A DNA stretch of 64,000 nucleotides from an uncultured Muribaculaceae bacterium (GCA_910587075.1 CAJUKE010000005.1:1-64000), one strand, 5' to 3'. Positions 24,592-34,096 are shown, counted from the first letter of the stretch. Program-made: numbers and translations. Notes: a model not told the origin generated them from the letters alone.

Positions 24592-25992
24592 TCAGTTGAC
24601 CGACTGCTTGGTGAAAGTGAAGGTGATTTTCGCCTTGCCGAGGTCGAGCTTGGTCATCACCGGGGTCAGCACATAGGGCGTGATGGAGCTGATATAGGTC
24701 GAAGTCTGGTAGTAGCCCGACGAATTGGTCTCCGTCGTAACCGTCACCGGGGTAAGGGTAAAGGTATAATCCTCAGCCTCGACCTTACCGTTTTTCTCAT
24801 ACTCCTCAAGCATCTTCAGGAGATAGGCGCGCAGACCGCTGAAGGTGTAGCACCCCGCGGATGAGTCGTAGGTGGCCACGAAAGAGGTCACATCGTCGGT
24901 AATCTCGTTGTTGGCGAAGAACTTATCCTTATCCTTCGACAGAAGCATGAGCATACGCGAGGGGGGAGCTATGCCGTAGTCATTCTCAATCTCCTCGGCG
25001 GGAAGTTCCATGCTGAGCGAGTTGATTACCGCCATACCCCCCGACTTCGAGCGGTACGACTCGATAACGTCCATCAGCGGGAAAGTCAGCTCAACGTCGC
25101 GCCCGGCGGGAGCCACGATGATCGCCTCGCCATCGTCGACCCGCTTTTGCAGCGATTCGGCCATATCGTAGTTGATATTGTTGTTGGTGATTACCACCGG
25201 GGTTACGGCGTAATAGGTTCCGGCCTGTGACACCTCTACCTCCTTGCCGTCGTCGTCAGTACCCATCGTATGGTAGTGCATACGCATCACTACCGACTCG
25301 AAACGGGTCACGCGGCCCGAGCCATAGGAGTTCCTGACGTAGATACCGGCGAAATGCTCGGCAAACGCCGTGGGGGTCGCGTAGGCCGAGGGGTTCTCGC
25401 GGTAGAGCGTGAAAAGCTCTTTGCCGAGCGACAGCGGGAGCTTGACGCTTACCTGGCGGTATGACAGCGCCTTGACGGAGTCGGTCTGCCCGAGGGCGTT
25501 CACGGCGTAAATCTTCGAGGCGATAGGTTTCGAGGGGTCGAAACACTGCTCGGCAACCGGGTCGAAGTCGCTGTATATGGGGTAAGGGAGCGTTTTCGTG
25601 AGACGGAACACTTCGAGGCCCATCGGAGCCACGGAATCGCCGACGAACGAACCGGTCGGCATGGTCAGCACGAGGTTCAGCGAGTCGATGTCATCGATGG
25701 TAACCTCGTCGGAAGCGATGTTCTGGGCCGGCATAAACTGGGTGACGAAGTCGGAGGAGAATTTGCCGTACCCCTCCGCGTCGATCACGCCGAGAATCTC
25801 GGTGATAGTGCGCGACTGCACCTTGGTGTTTTCTACCACCCGGCCCGAAACGCTGTATTCATCCTCGATCACCACCTCGGAATTGTCGGTGACGAGCGAG
25901 GAGCCGATATCCTCGGTTGTATCCTTGCAGCCTGAAAGCGACGCGGCGGAAACCATTGCCGCCGCGAGTATGGCTGAATGCTTGAAAGTCAT
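24592..25992 (-). CDS. DUF4270 family lipoprotein
   Basis: A 466-residue lipoprotein: signal and lipobox SLSGCKDTTEDIG (Cys22) followed by a long beta-rich domain, with DIDSLNLVLTMPTGSFVGD near residue 100 as a recognisable DUF4270 stretch and LDLGKAKITFTFTKQSVN at the end. The family is specific to Bacteroidota and has no known function. It lies 12 nt downstream of the short glycogen synthase gene, an arrangement often seen in this phylum, so the two are likely cotranscribed. Localisation is probably the outer membrane. Confidence 0.85.
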   Translation of the reverse strand: MTFKHSAILAAAMVSAASLSGCKDTTEDIGSSLVTDNSEVVIEDEYSVSGRVVENTKVQSRTITEILGVIDAEGYGKFSSDFVTQFMPAQNIASDEVTIDDIDSLNLVLTMPTGSFVGDSVAPMGLEVFRLTKTLPYPIYSDFDPVAEQCFDPSKPIASKIYAVNALGQTDSVKALSYRQVSVKLPLSLGKELFTLYRENPSAYATPTAFAEHFAGIYVRNSYGSGRVTRFESVVMRMHYHTMGTDDDGKEVEVSQAGTYYAVTPVVITNNNINYDMAESLQKRVDDGEAIIVAPAGRDVELTFPLMDVIESYRSKSGGMAVINSLSMELPAEEIENDYGIAPPSRMLMLLSKDKDKFFANNEITDDVTSFVATYDSSAGCYTFSGLRAYLLKMLEEYEKNGKVEAEDYTFTLTPVTVTTETNSSGYYQTSTYISSITPYVLTPVMTKLDLGKAKITFTFTKQSVN

Positions 25993-26004
25993 CAGGAGTT
26001 TTCC

Positions 26005-26814
26005 TTAAAGAGAGTTGTAGAATTCGACCATCGGGGCGCCCTCGACCTCGTCGCTCCACGACTCGATCAGCGGCTTGCCCGATGCCTTGGCGTACTCCTT
26101 GAGTTCGGCGGGGACATCCTCCGAGGCTATTACCAGACCGTCGGCGTAATCAATAGCGAACTTATTGAGCGTCAGCCAGTCGACAGGCTCGGTGCCGAGC
26201 GTCGCGATCTCCTCGGCCGAGAAGCCGTCCATACGGAGTTTCTCCTGGAAGCGCGCGTCGAGCGGACCCTCGAAAGCGTCGTTGAAGATCGAGAACACCA
26301 CCTTTGCGCGGCCTATCGTGGGGTCGTCGGCGTAGGTTTTCTTGAGGTAGAGGGGCGCGAGGGCCGACACCCACCCCGAGCAGTGCACGAACGCGGGCTC
26401 CCAGCGGAGCTTCTTGGCCGTCTCCATGACGCCGCGGGTGAAGAACACCAACCGCTCATCATTCTCCTCGGGAGTCTCGCGGATTTCGAGGTCGCTGACC
26501 CCGTGGTGGCGGAAGTAGTCGTCGTTGTCGATGAAGTACACCTGCATGCGCGAGCTCTGGAGAGTCGCTACCTTGATAATCAGCGGGTGGTCGTTATCGT
26601 CGACCGGGATATTGAGGCCCGAGAGGCGTATCACTTCGTGGAGCTGGTTGCGCCGTTCGTTGATACAACCGTATTTGGGCATGAATGTCCTTACCTCGAA
26701 ACCTTCTTCCTGCACGCGGTGGGGTATATACTGGCAAAGGTGGCCCAGATGCGTTTCAGGGAGGTAGGGAGTCACCTCCTGGGAGATGTAGAGTACTTTT
26801 TGCTTGCTGTTCAT
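26005..26814 (-). CDS. Glycogen/starch synthase, GT5 catalytic N-domain only
   Basis: The 269-residue product matches the N-terminal Rossmann domain of GT5 glycogen synthases: KVLYISQEVTPYLPETHLGHLCQYIPHRV at the start (family KVGG-type loop replaced by ETHLG), FMPKYG, and FVHCSGWVSALAPLYLK. The C-terminal GT-B half that normally binds ADP-glucose is missing. This short form is a regular feature of Bacteroidota genomes and not a fresh truncation, so it may need a partner or act differently. Start is the ATG at 26814; a TTG lies one codon earlier. A TAACTTCG box near 26900 could be the -7 element. Confidence 0.82.
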   Translation of the reverse strand: MNSKQKVLYISQEVTPYLPETHLGHLCQYIPHRVQEEGFEVRTFMPKYGCINERRNQLHEVIRLSGLNIPVDDNDHPLIIKVATLQSSRMQVYFIDNDDYFRHHGVSDLEIRETPEENDERLVFFTRGVMETAKKLRWEPAFVHCSGWVSALAPLYLKKTYADDPTIGRAKVVFSIFNDAFEGPLDARFQEKLRMDGFSAEEIATLGTEPVDWLTLNKFAIDYADGLVIASEDVPAELKEYAKASGKPLIESWSDEVEGAPMVEFYNSL

Positions 26815-27002
26815 CAAGGTGTAATTGGCTGGCGGGGCGCCCGTCCTCCGGGCGCCTGTTGGAGTTACGGGAGAGAATATAATCTCTCTAAAACGCGAAG
26901 TTACGAATTTTTTCCGAGATTACCGCCAAAGCGGCTAAAAAACAAGCCCCCAGCGGTTACACCGCCATTCATCGCGAGCGTTTACGCCCCCGGGAAACAA
27001 CG

Positions 27003-27035
27003 GCGGGGCCGCCGGCGCATTGCCGGCAGCCCCGC
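27003..27035 (-). terminator. Hairpin after the L28-L33-DUF4295 operon
   Basis: GCGGGGC and GCCGGC arms pair with GCCGGC and GCCCCGC around a GCATT loop, with single-base bulges. On the minus strand TTGTTT follows a few bases later. Confidence 0.6.
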
Positions 27036-27063
27036 GATTAAGGCAGGGAAGCCTTGTGGGTTC

Positions 27064-27213
27064 TTATTTCAGAAGGTCCTTGACGGCGTCGTTGGGAACC
27101 ATCTGTTCCTGGAAGGTGTAAGCGCCGGTTTTGGGCGACTTCACCATCTTGATAACCTTGGAGTAGGTACGGCCTTCACCTTTCTGAAGAGATGCGACGG
27201 TTTTCTTTGCCAT
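27064..27213 (-). CDS. DUF4295 family small basic protein
   Basis: A 49-residue lysine-rich protein, MAKKTVASLQKGEGRTYSKV at the start and NDAVKDLLK at the end. DUF4295 proteins are restricted to Bacteroidota and follow rpmB and rpmG, as here: the gene lies 39 nt behind rpmG on the same strand. Its size, charge and operon point to a ribosome-associated role, but none is established by the sequence. It is the last gene before the operon hairpin. Confidence 0.9.
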   Translation of the reverse strand: MAKKTVASLQKGEGRTYSKVIKMVKSPKTGAYTFQEQMVPNDAVKDLLK

Positions 27214-27252
27214 ATCGAGTCAAATATTTATGGTTGGGTGAGGTTTCGGTGA

Positions 27253-27441
27253 TTATTTGATTTCCTTGTGCACGGTGACGCGCTTGAGGATGGGGTTGTA
27301 TTTCTTGAGCTCAAGACGCTCGGTGGTGTTCTTGCGGTTCTTGGTGGTGATGTATCGCGAAGTGCCGGGCATGCCGCTTGCCTTGTGCTCGGTGCATTCG
27401 AGGATCACCTGCACGCGATTACCTTTTGCTTTCTTTGCCAT
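27253..27441 (-). CDS. rpmG: 50S ribosomal protein L33
   Basis: A 62-residue large-subunit protein. The sequence has VQVILECTEH, SRYITTKNRKNT and RLELKKYNP, the L33 signatures. Only one Cys is present, so this is the zinc-free type. It lies 3 nt after rpmB and is cotranscribed with it and DUF4295 from the promoter at 27832-27863. Confidence 0.96.
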   Translation of the reverse strand: MAKKAKGNRVQVILECTEHKASGMPGTSRYITTKNRKNTTERLELKKYNPILKRVTVHKEIK

Positions 27442-27444
27442 TGT

Positions 27445-27702
27445 TTAGAAGTCTAAAGTTTTGATTTCAGTTAAATAACCCTTTGCGATAGCCTGTTTGA
27501 TGGCGGCGTCGAGCCCCATTTTGTTGATGTTGCGCAGGCCGGCAGCCGAAACGGTGAGGAGCACCCAGGTGTCCTGTTCCACCCAGTAGAAGCGGCGGTT
27601 AAAGAGGTTCACATTGAAGCGGCGCTTGGTGTGGCGCTTCGAGTGCGATACGTTATTTCCTGTAATCGCTTTTTTGCCTGTAATCTGACAAATCTTTGAC
27701 AT
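27445..27702 (-). CDS. rpmB: 50S ribosomal protein L28
   Basis: An 85-residue large-subunit protein that starts MSKICQITGKKAITGNNVSHS and has KRRFNVNLFNRRFYW and VSAAGLRNINKMGLD, typical of L28. It lacks the zinc-binding cysteine pairs. The frame is open further upstream, but the ATG at 27702 gives the standard length. First gene of the three-gene operon with rpmG and the DUF4295 gene. Confidence 0.96.
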   Translation of the reverse strand: MSKICQITGKKAITGNNVSHSKRHTKRRFNVNLFNRRFYWVEQDTWVLLTVSAAGLRNINKMGLDAAIKQAIAKGYLTEIKTLDF

Positions 27703-27831
27703 GGCTGTTGTGGTTGTTGTTTTCTTTGTTCTTAGCGTAGAGCGACTTGGGGCCGCCATCTCATAACTCATATCACCCCGCGGACGCATCTTTTCCAGGG
27801 GCTTTTTTCGGAGGTGCCGCAAATCAGAGTG

Positions 27832-27863
27832 CAAAGTAAGCTATTTTTTCCGTAACAGCCAAA
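27832..27863 (-). promoter_or_regulatory. Promoter of the L28-L33-DUF4295 operon
   Basis: On the minus strand TTTG (27863-27860) precedes TTACTTTG (27839-27832) by 20 nt, one base off the Bacteroidota -7 consensus. The leader to the rpmB start would be about 120 nt and carries a repeated-T, structured segment near 27715-27740. Confidence 0.55.
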
Positions 27864-27977
27864 TTTTTTGTCGGTTAATTTCTTTTTGCTACATTCGCGT
27901 TACGGCTCGACGCTCCGACCGCGACGCCCCACGGCCGGAAGGAGCGGGCCCGCTCGACAACATCAAACCAAAATCAG

Positions 27978-29942
27978 ATGAGAAACGGATTTTTTCGCGT
28001 GGCGGCATGCGTGCCGTCTGTGGCGGTGGCCGACGTGAAGGCCAACACCGACAATATTATATATATGATAAGGGAGGCCGAGAAGGCCGGCGCCGACCTG
28101 GCCGTGTTCCCCGAACTGAGCGTCACTGGCTACACCTGCGGCGACCTCTTCCACAACGCGGCGCTCCTCGACGCCGCCGACAGGGCCCTGGCCGAGATAG
28201 CCCGCGCCACCGAGGGGCTGAGGGTGGCGGCGGTGGTTGGCGTGCCGCTGCGCCACGGCCCGCAGCTCTTCAACTGCGGAGCGGTGGTGGCCCGCGGGCG
28301 CTGCCCGCTGATACGCCCCAAGCAGTACATACCCAACTACAACGAGTTCTACGAGAAGCGCATTTGGAGCTCGGCCTACGGAATCCCCGAGGCCGAAATC
28401 AGCATTCCGGGGCTCGACGGCACGACCCTCGTCAGCACCACCGCCCTGGCCGACATCGCCGGGGTGATGGTCGGCGCCGAAATATGCGAGGACCTCTGGG
28501 CCCCGGTGCCCCCGTCGTGCGCCCAGACCCTCTCCGGCGCCGACGTGATCGCGAACCTCTCGGCCTCGAACGACCTGATAGGGAAGCGGGCCTACCTGCG
28601 CCGCCTCATCTCGCAGCAGAGCGCCCGGGGCATCTGCGCCTATGTGTACGCCTCGGCGGGCTTCGGCGAGTCGACCACCGACCTGGCGTTCGACGGCAAA
28701 GCCTTCATCGCAGAGAACGGCGACATTCTGGCCGAAACCGAGCGCTGGAGCAACGACCCGCAGATGATCGTGCGCGACATCGACATCGAGGCGCTCCGCC
28801 GCGACCGCATGCACCAGGGGACGTTCGGCGACTGCGCCCGACGCGTCGCCCCACAGCCGGTGGCCGTCGTCGCCGCCGTGCCGGCCGACGCCCGCGCCGA
28901 CGAGGCTGGATGGAGCCTCCTCCGCGAGGTAGCCCCCCACCCCTTCGTTCCCACCTCCGGCTCCGAGATCGACAGCCGCTCGGCCGAGATCGTCGACATC
29001 CAGGCCACCGGCCTGGCCCAGCGCCTGAAAGCCACCCGCTGCCGCACCCTCGTGGTCGGCATCTCCGGGGGCCTCGACTCCACGCTGGCACTACTCGTGG
29101 CCGTGAGGGCCTTTGACCGGCTCGGCCTCGACCGCTCGGGCATCGTCGGGGTGACAATGCCCGGCTTCGGCACCACGGGGCGCACCCGCTCCAACGCGCT
29201 GGTGCTTATGGAGGCCCTCGGTGTCACATCCCGCGAAATCCCCATCGCCAAGGCCGTGGAGCAGCATTTCGCCGACATAAGCCACGACCCGGAGCTACGC
29301 GACATAACCTACGAGAACTCGCAGGCCCGCGAACGCACCCAGATCCTAATGGACCTCGCCAACGAGCTGGGGGGCATGGTGCTCGGCACCGGCGACCTCT
29401 CGGAGCTCGCCCTCGGGTGGGCCACTTACAACGGCGACCATATGTCGATGTACGGGGTGAACTCCTCGATACCCAAGACCCTCGCCAGCCACCTTGTGCG
29501 CTGGTTCGCCGGGCGCGCCGACGCCGAGGAGATGCGCCGGGCGCTGCTCGACATTGTCGACACCCCGATCTCGCCCGAACTGCTCCCCGCCGACACCTCG
29601 GGCGACATCGCTCAGAAAACCGAGGACCTCGTCGGACCCTACGAGCTCCACGACTTCTTCCTATATTATATGCTCCGCTACGGCTTCTCGCCCAAGCGCA
29701 TCTTCCTGCTGGCGCGCGCAGCCTTCCCTGAGCGCCCCGCCAAGGAGATAGTCCACTGGCTGCGCACCTTCTGCCGCCGCTTCTTCAACCAGCAGTTCAA
29801 GCGCTCCTGCCTCCCCGACGGTCCGAAGGTCGGGTCGGTTTGCCTCTCGCCCCGTGGCGACTGGCGCATGCCCTCCGACGCCTCCGCGGCGTTGTGGCTC
29901 GCCGAGTGTGACGACATTTCCGCCTCACTCGCTGACCGTTGA
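27978..29942 (+). CDS. nadE: Glutamine-dependent NAD+ synthetase
   Basis: Last step of NAD synthesis: amidates nicotinic acid adenine dinucleotide using glutamine. The 654-residue protein has an N-terminal nitrilase-type glutaminase (about 1-270) with the Glu-Lys-Cys triad in FPELSVTGY, PKQYIPNY and GAEICEDLW, then the synthetase domain (about 330-654) with the PP-loop GISGGLDSTLAL near residue 360. The C-terminus has QQFKRSCLPDGPKV. Length agrees with the two-domain bacterial form, so free ammonia need not be used. Another NAD gene, nadD, is about 25 kb away. Confidence 0.96.
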   Translation: MRNGFFRVAACVPSVAVADVKANTDNIIYMIREAEKAGADLAVFPELSVTGYTCGDLFHNAALLDAADRALAEIARATEGLRVAAVVGVPLRHGPQLFNCGAVVARGRCPLIRPKQYIPNYNEFYEKRIWSSAYGIPEAEISIPGLDGTTLVSTTALADIAGVMVGAEICEDLWAPVPPSCAQTLSGADVIANLSASNDLIGKRAYLRRLISQQSARGICAYVYASAGFGESTTDLAFDGKAFIAENGDILAETERWSNDPQMIVRDIDIEALRRDRMHQGTFGDCARRVAPQPVAVVAAVPADARADEAGWSLLREVAPHPFVPTSGSEIDSRSAEIVDIQATGLAQRLKATRCRTLVVGISGGLDSTLALLVAVRAFDRLGLDRSGIVGVTMPGFGTTGRTRSNALVLMEALGVTSREIPIAKAVEQHFADISHDPELRDITYENSQARERTQILMDLANELGGMVLGTGDLSELALGWATYNGDHMSMYGVNSSIPKTLASHLVRWFAGRADAEEMRRALLDIVDTPISPELLPADTSGDIAQKTEDLVGPYELHDFFLYYMLRYGFSPKRIFLLARAAFPERPAKEIVHWLRTFCRRFFNQQFKRSCLPDGPKVGSVCLSPRGDWRMPSDASAALWLAECDDISASLADR

Positions 29943-29962
29943 CCCCCCTCCAAGACGCTTCT

Positions 29963-30019
29963 ACCGACCGCCTACGGCCAAAAATATGTTAAACAACATA
30001 TCGGCCGAAGGCGGTCGGT
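29963..30019 (+). terminator. Three-step hairpin after nadE
   Basis: ACCGACCGCCT/AGGCGGTCGGT (29963-29973/30009-30019), CGGCC/GGCCG (29975-29979/30003-30007) and ATATGTT/AACATAT (29984-29990/29995-30001) stack into a long imperfect hairpin. A TACCTTTG box (30034-30041) for the next gene follows closely. Confidence 0.7.
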
Positions 30020-30111
30020 CGGCATATTTTCCGTACCTTTGCCGCAATGTTGCGAAACAACTACGTTGCACACAACGATTTAACCTAAATCTATTCACTT
30101 ACAATTCTTTT

Positions 30112-32571
30112 ATGAAAAGTTTCTTTACCCTTTCACTGTCGCTGCTGGCGGCGTCGGTAGCGGGTTCGGCTTTCGCTGAAACCGCCACGGCCAAATGGGC
30201 TTTAGGCACCGCTACCTTCAAGGATATCCCCGCTGAAGTAACCCCTGAGGACGCCTTCTCCGCCACCAACGTAACCTTCACCGGCACAATCGGTACCGAG
30301 AAAAAACGCACCGCGAAACCCGCATCCGGCGATATACCCATGACCGGCTACAACGCCGTTATGTCGGCAACCGTCGACAAAGATTCGTATGTCGAGTTCT
30401 CGATGAACGTCGCCAAACCTATCACCGTTACAAACGTTTCCTGGGATTGGGCTTCGATCAAGCACACCTCCGGCCTCGTTGACGTCGAACTCGTCATCGA
30501 CGGCAACGCCGTTTCCGTAACCAACGCGCAGAAACCCGCCCGCACAAACGAGGACGCCACCTTTGACGCCGACAAGGACTACCACTTCGCTAAGGACGTA
30601 GAGGTTGCCGAAGCCGCCCAGAGCGTGGCCCTTCGCTTCTACCTCTACGGCGACGCTACCAAAGCCCGCACATTCGGCCTGGCCAACGTTACCGTTACCG
30701 GCAACCTCGCCGAAGGTGGCGACACCCCCGTTGACCCCGGTTTCGGTGAAGCCGCTCTCGCCGCTCCCCTGGCATGGCCCGCTAACGGCGTGAAGATGCT
30801 TCCCCTCAACGGCTACTTCCAGCTCACCTACGAGGCTCCCGTGACCATCGCCGGAAAGGCTGACCTCAACGGCACCGCTCTCGATATGGAGGCCGGCAAC
30901 GAGCAGGGCACCGTGGTACGCATCCCCTACACCGGGCTGACCGCCGCCACCGAGTACACCCTCACCATCCCCGCCCGCTCGATCGGCAACGCCGAGGGCG
31001 CTAACGAGGCTCTCACCTACACCTTCACCACCGAGCCCGTAAACACGCTCTTCTACAGCGATTTCAGCAACCTCCCCTACGGTTACTACGAACTCTACGG
31101 CCTCCCCTTCATCACCGACAACGTGAACATCCTCGCCAAGGGCTCGACCAACAAGACCGCAACCGCCGGTGGCATGACCTTCTTCAGCGGCACCAGCGGC
31201 CGCGTTGTGGCCCTCAAAGGCAACAACAATTCGACCGACCTCGAAGCTGACTACGGCCCCAACACCGAGGCTGACCTCGGCGCTTCCGACCGCTCCGTGC
31301 AGCTTATCGACGGCGGCAACGGCCTCTATGTTGAGTTCCCCGAAGTCGAAGGCCCCGCCGATGTAACCTTCTACATCGCCAACGCCAAAGTCGCTGCCGG
31401 CACCATCGTGCTCACCGACGAGAACGGCGACACCAAGGCTCCCCTGACCACCTTCGAGCTCCCCGCCGCCAAGAAGATGTCGAAATACACCTACACCTAC
31501 CCCTACAAGGGCACTGTGAAACTCCGCCTCTACAACATGAAGAACCAGATCAACATCAACGACATTCTGGTTGTGAAGGGTGAAGGCGAAGGCATCGACA
31601 AGCCCGTGATTGTCGACGAAGAGGCTCCCGTACTCGTTAAGTCCTGGCCCTCCGACGCCCCCTACGCTCCCGTTGAAGGCGCTATCGTGCTCGAATACAA
31701 CGAACCCATCTTCGCTGCCACCAAGGCTACCGTCAACGGCGTTGAAACCGACATCGTTGTCGACGGCAACAAGGCCACCATCGCCTACGCCGGTCTTGAA
31801 AACGGCAAGGCTTACACCGTTAACATCCCCGCCGTTGCCGACGAAGCCGGCAACGCCACCGAGCCCTTCGAAATGACCATCAACACCGAGGCCGCCGACG
31901 TGCTCTTCTACACCGACTACAACTTCTTCCCCTACTCTTACTGGACCAAGTACAACATGTACCCCGCCGACGGCGCTGACAACGGCGACATCTTCGCCAA
32001 GAACACCTCCGACAAGACCGTCGAAATCGGTGGCCTCACCTACGTTGTAGGCGCTACCCCCGGCCGCGTGGTGGCCATGGGCAAGTCCAACCTCGTTGAC
32101 GACCCCGACAACGTGGGCGGCTCGCAGCGCTGCGCACAGATCAGCGGCGGCGGCAACGCTCTCTACATCGAGTTCCCCGAAGTCCTCGGCCCCTGCAAGT
32201 TCACCGCCATCATCGGCAACTCCACCGCCAAGGCTTTCAGCTTCACCCTCGTGAACGCTGCTGACAGCGACACCCCCGTGGCAACCTTCGACACCACCGC
32301 CGACAAGAAGATGTTCAAGTTCGAACACACCGTGGCAGTCGAGACTCCCGTGAAGTTCCGCCTCTACAACAACGGCAACCAGTTCAACATCCACGACCTG
32401 CTCCTGACCAAGGCTGAAAAGGGTGGCACCGTTGGCGTGGCCGACGTGGCCGCTGACGCCGAGGCTCCCGCCGTTTACTACAACCTCCAGGGCGTACGCG
32501 TCGAGAACCCCGCCGAGGGCCTCTACATCCGCGTCCGCGGCAACAAGGTTGAGAAAGTACTCGTGAAGTAA
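30112..32571 (+). CDS. Large secreted modular protein with Ig-like (SbsA-type) domains
   Basis: An 819-residue exported protein starting MKSFFTLSLSLLAASVAGSAFA. Domain order: an N-terminal beta domain (about 20-200), an SbsA-type Ig-like domain (about 215-305) with ALTYTFTTEP, a jelly-roll-like module opening LFYSDFSNLPYGYYELYG, a second Ig-like domain (about 505-595), a second copy of the module opening LFYTDYNFFPYSYWTKYN, and a short tail. The C-terminus AVYYNLQGVRVENPAEGLYIR resembles the sorting or anchoring tails of Bacteroidota secreted proteins. The duplicated Ig-plus-module unit is an internal repeat. Function unknown; polymer binding or adhesion is plausible. Upstream ATGs in frame are unlikely because a signal peptide starts here. 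Confidence 0.8.
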   Translation: MKSFFTLSLSLLAASVAGSAFAETATAKWALGTATFKDIPAEVTPEDAFSATNVTFTGTIGTEKKRTAKPASGDIPMTGYNAVMSATVDKDSYVEFSMNVAKPITVTNVSWDWASIKHTSGLVDVELVIDGNAVSVTNAQKPARTNEDATFDADKDYHFAKDVEVAEAAQSVALRFYLYGDATKARTFGLANVTVTGNLAEGGDTPVDPGFGEAALAAPLAWPANGVKMLPLNGYFQLTYEAPVTIAGKADLNGTALDMEAGNEQGTVVRIPYTGLTAATEYTLTIPARSIGNAEGANEALTYTFTTEPVNTLFYSDFSNLPYGYYELYGLPFITDNVNILAKGSTNKTATAGGMTFFSGTSGRVVALKGNNNSTDLEADYGPNTEADLGASDRSVQLIDGGNGLYVEFPEVEGPADVTFYIANAKVAAGTIVLTDENGDTKAPLTTFELPAAKKMSKYTYTYPYKGTVKLRLYNMKNQININDILVVKGEGEGIDKPVIVDEEAPVLVKSWPSDAPYAPVEGAIVLEYNEPIFAATKATVNGVETDIVVDGNKATIAYAGLENGKAYTVNIPAVADEAGNATEPFEMTINTEAADVLFYTDYNFFPYSYWTKYNMYPADGADNGDIFAKNTSDKTVEIGGLTYVVGATPGRVVAMGKSNLVDDPDNVGGSQRCAQISGGGNALYIEFPEVLGPCKFTAIIGNSTAKAFSFTLVNAADSDTPVATFDTTADKKMFKFEHTVAVETPVKFRLYNNGNQFNIHDLLLTKAEKGGTVGVADVAADAEAPAVYYNLQGVRVENPAEGLYIRVRGNKVEKVLVK

Positions 32572-32586
32572 ATCCCCTCCCCCTAT

Positions 32587-32659
32587 CGGGCGGAGCCCCG
32601 CTCCGCCCGCAAACCAACACCCCCTGCGACGTTCAACCGTCGCAGGGGGTGTCGTTTTA
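32587..32659 (+). terminator. Tandem hairpin terminators
   Basis: First hairpin CGGGCGGAGC/GCTCCGCCCG (32587-32596/32600-32609). Second hairpin ACACCCCCTGCGAC/GTCGCAGGGGGTGT (32617-32630/32639-32652), followed by CGTTTTAT. The second can also act on the minus strand. Confidence 0.85.
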
Positions 32660-32707
32660 TACCAATATTAAGTACTAAGTCAGAGTGATGAGTTATGAAG
32701 TGCCAAG

Positions 32708-33904
32708 TCAGGCGAGGCGGGCGGCGAGGGCAGCGGCCGCGGCGCGGCAGATGCCGAGCTCGGCGGCGCCCGGAGCCTGCCTGGCCACTACCGGCTCGGC
32801 AACGTAATCGAAACCGCAGGGCTGCAGTATCCGCTCCAACTCGACTACCGCCTTGTGCGACCAAGTGTGGGTGCCAAGCAGGGCCACCTCGCGCCCCGTA
32901 ACGACGCGGCGGGCGATAGCCTCAGCAACAGCCGCCACCGGCGGGAACAGTCCGTCGGAATACGTCGGCGACGCTATCACAAGCCCCTTATGGCGGAACA
33001 CGGCGGCGATAATATAGCTGGGGTCGGTCACCGCGGCGTTAAACACCTCGATCTCGCGCACCCCCGCCTCGGCCAGCGCCTCTGCGGCGGTTTCGGCGAG
33101 CACCTGCGTGTTGCCGTACATCGAGCCGTAGACAATCGTCACGCCGTTGTCGAGCGGCTCGTAGCGGCTCATGCGGTCGTAGAGCGACACCACCTCGGCC
33201 ACCCGCGAGCGCCATACCGGGCCGTGGGTCGAACAGATCGTGCCAATCTCAAGCCCCTCAAGTTTCGCGAGGGCGCGCTGCACGAACCGCCCGTACTTGC
33301 CGACGATGTTGCTGTAATAGCGCTCCATCTCAGGGAAATAGCGATCGGTCGACATCTCAGTGTCGAGCACCGCCCCGTTCAATGCCCCGAAACAGCCGAA
33401 CGCGTCGCCGCTGAAGAGCACGCGCTCCTCTTCGAGGCACGTCATCATAGTCTCCGGCCAATGCACCATCGGGGTCAGATAGAATCGGAGCGTGGCCCCC
33501 GGGCCGAGCGGCAGCGCGTCGCCATCCTTAACGGCGAGCGTAGCGCCCTCAACGCCGTAAAAGCCGTTGACCATCGAGAGCGTCTGCGCGTTGCCCACGA
33601 TCACAATATCTGGGAACGCCTGGCGAAGCAGCTCGATGCCACCCGAATGGTCAGGCTCCATATGGTTGATCACCAAATAGTCGGGAGTCCTGTCCGCGCC
33701 AAGTATCGCCTTGATATGCTCAATCTGTCGCAAGGCGAACGACGCCTCCACCCCGTCGATCACGGCAACCTTATCGCCGCCATCGACAAGATATGAATTG
33801 TAGCTCACCCCATAAGGGAGAGGCCACATACTTTCAAACAGATGCGTGGTGCGGTCATTAACACCGATGTAGCTGACCTTCGAGGTGATAGCGGCGCGTC
33901 TCAT
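32708..33904 (-). CDS. A-type flavodiiron protein (FprA-like)
   Basis: A 398-residue cytoplasmic oxygen or nitric oxide reductase. The N-terminal beta-lactamase-like domain holds the di-iron ligands H81-x-E83-x-D85-H86 (NHMEPDHSGG), H148 (PMVHWPE) and D167 (FSGDAFG), with CSTHGPVWR supplying the later His. The C-terminal flavodoxin domain (about 255-398) has the FMN phosphate loop YGSMYGNTQ. No rubredoxin is fused or adjacent, so electrons must come from elsewhere. With the SOD this fits oxygen defence in an anaerobe. Confidence 0.93.
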   Translation of the reverse strand: MRRAAITSKVSYIGVNDRTTHLFESMWPLPYGVSYNSYLVDGGDKVAVIDGVEASFALRQIEHIKAILGADRTPDYLVINHMEPDHSGGIELLRQAFPDIVIVGNAQTLSMVNGFYGVEGATLAVKDGDALPLGPGATLRFYLTPMVHWPETMMTCLEEERVLFSGDAFGCFGALNGAVLDTEMSTDRYFPEMERYYSNIVGKYGRFVQRALAKLEGLEIGTICSTHGPVWRSRVAEVVSLYDRMSRYEPLDNGVTIVYGSMYGNTQVLAETAAEALAEAGVREIEVFNAAVTDPSYIIAAVFRHKGLVIASPTYSDGLFPPVAAVAEAIARRVVTGREVALLGTHTWSHKAVVELERILQPCGFDYVAEPVVARQAPGAAELGICRAAAAALAARLA

Positions 33905-34096
33905 ATCCTTTGTTTAATAATTATAAATAATTATATTCGCACCGCGAAATTACTCAAAATCCCCCACACCGCCTAAAAAAAACCGCACCCCCCAGCGGCA
34001 GCGAACATCGTCAATAATGTAAAACATCAGACATACGCGCAAAAAAAATTGATTGCCTCCCGACAACCAATCTTAGTTAACCTTAAATCTAATACC

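Noticed and set aside
30202..32394. A 730-codon open frame antisense to the large secreted protein
   Set aside because: Gly/Val/Glu-rich shadow of a gene with clear signal peptide and domains; no start context or recognisable motif.
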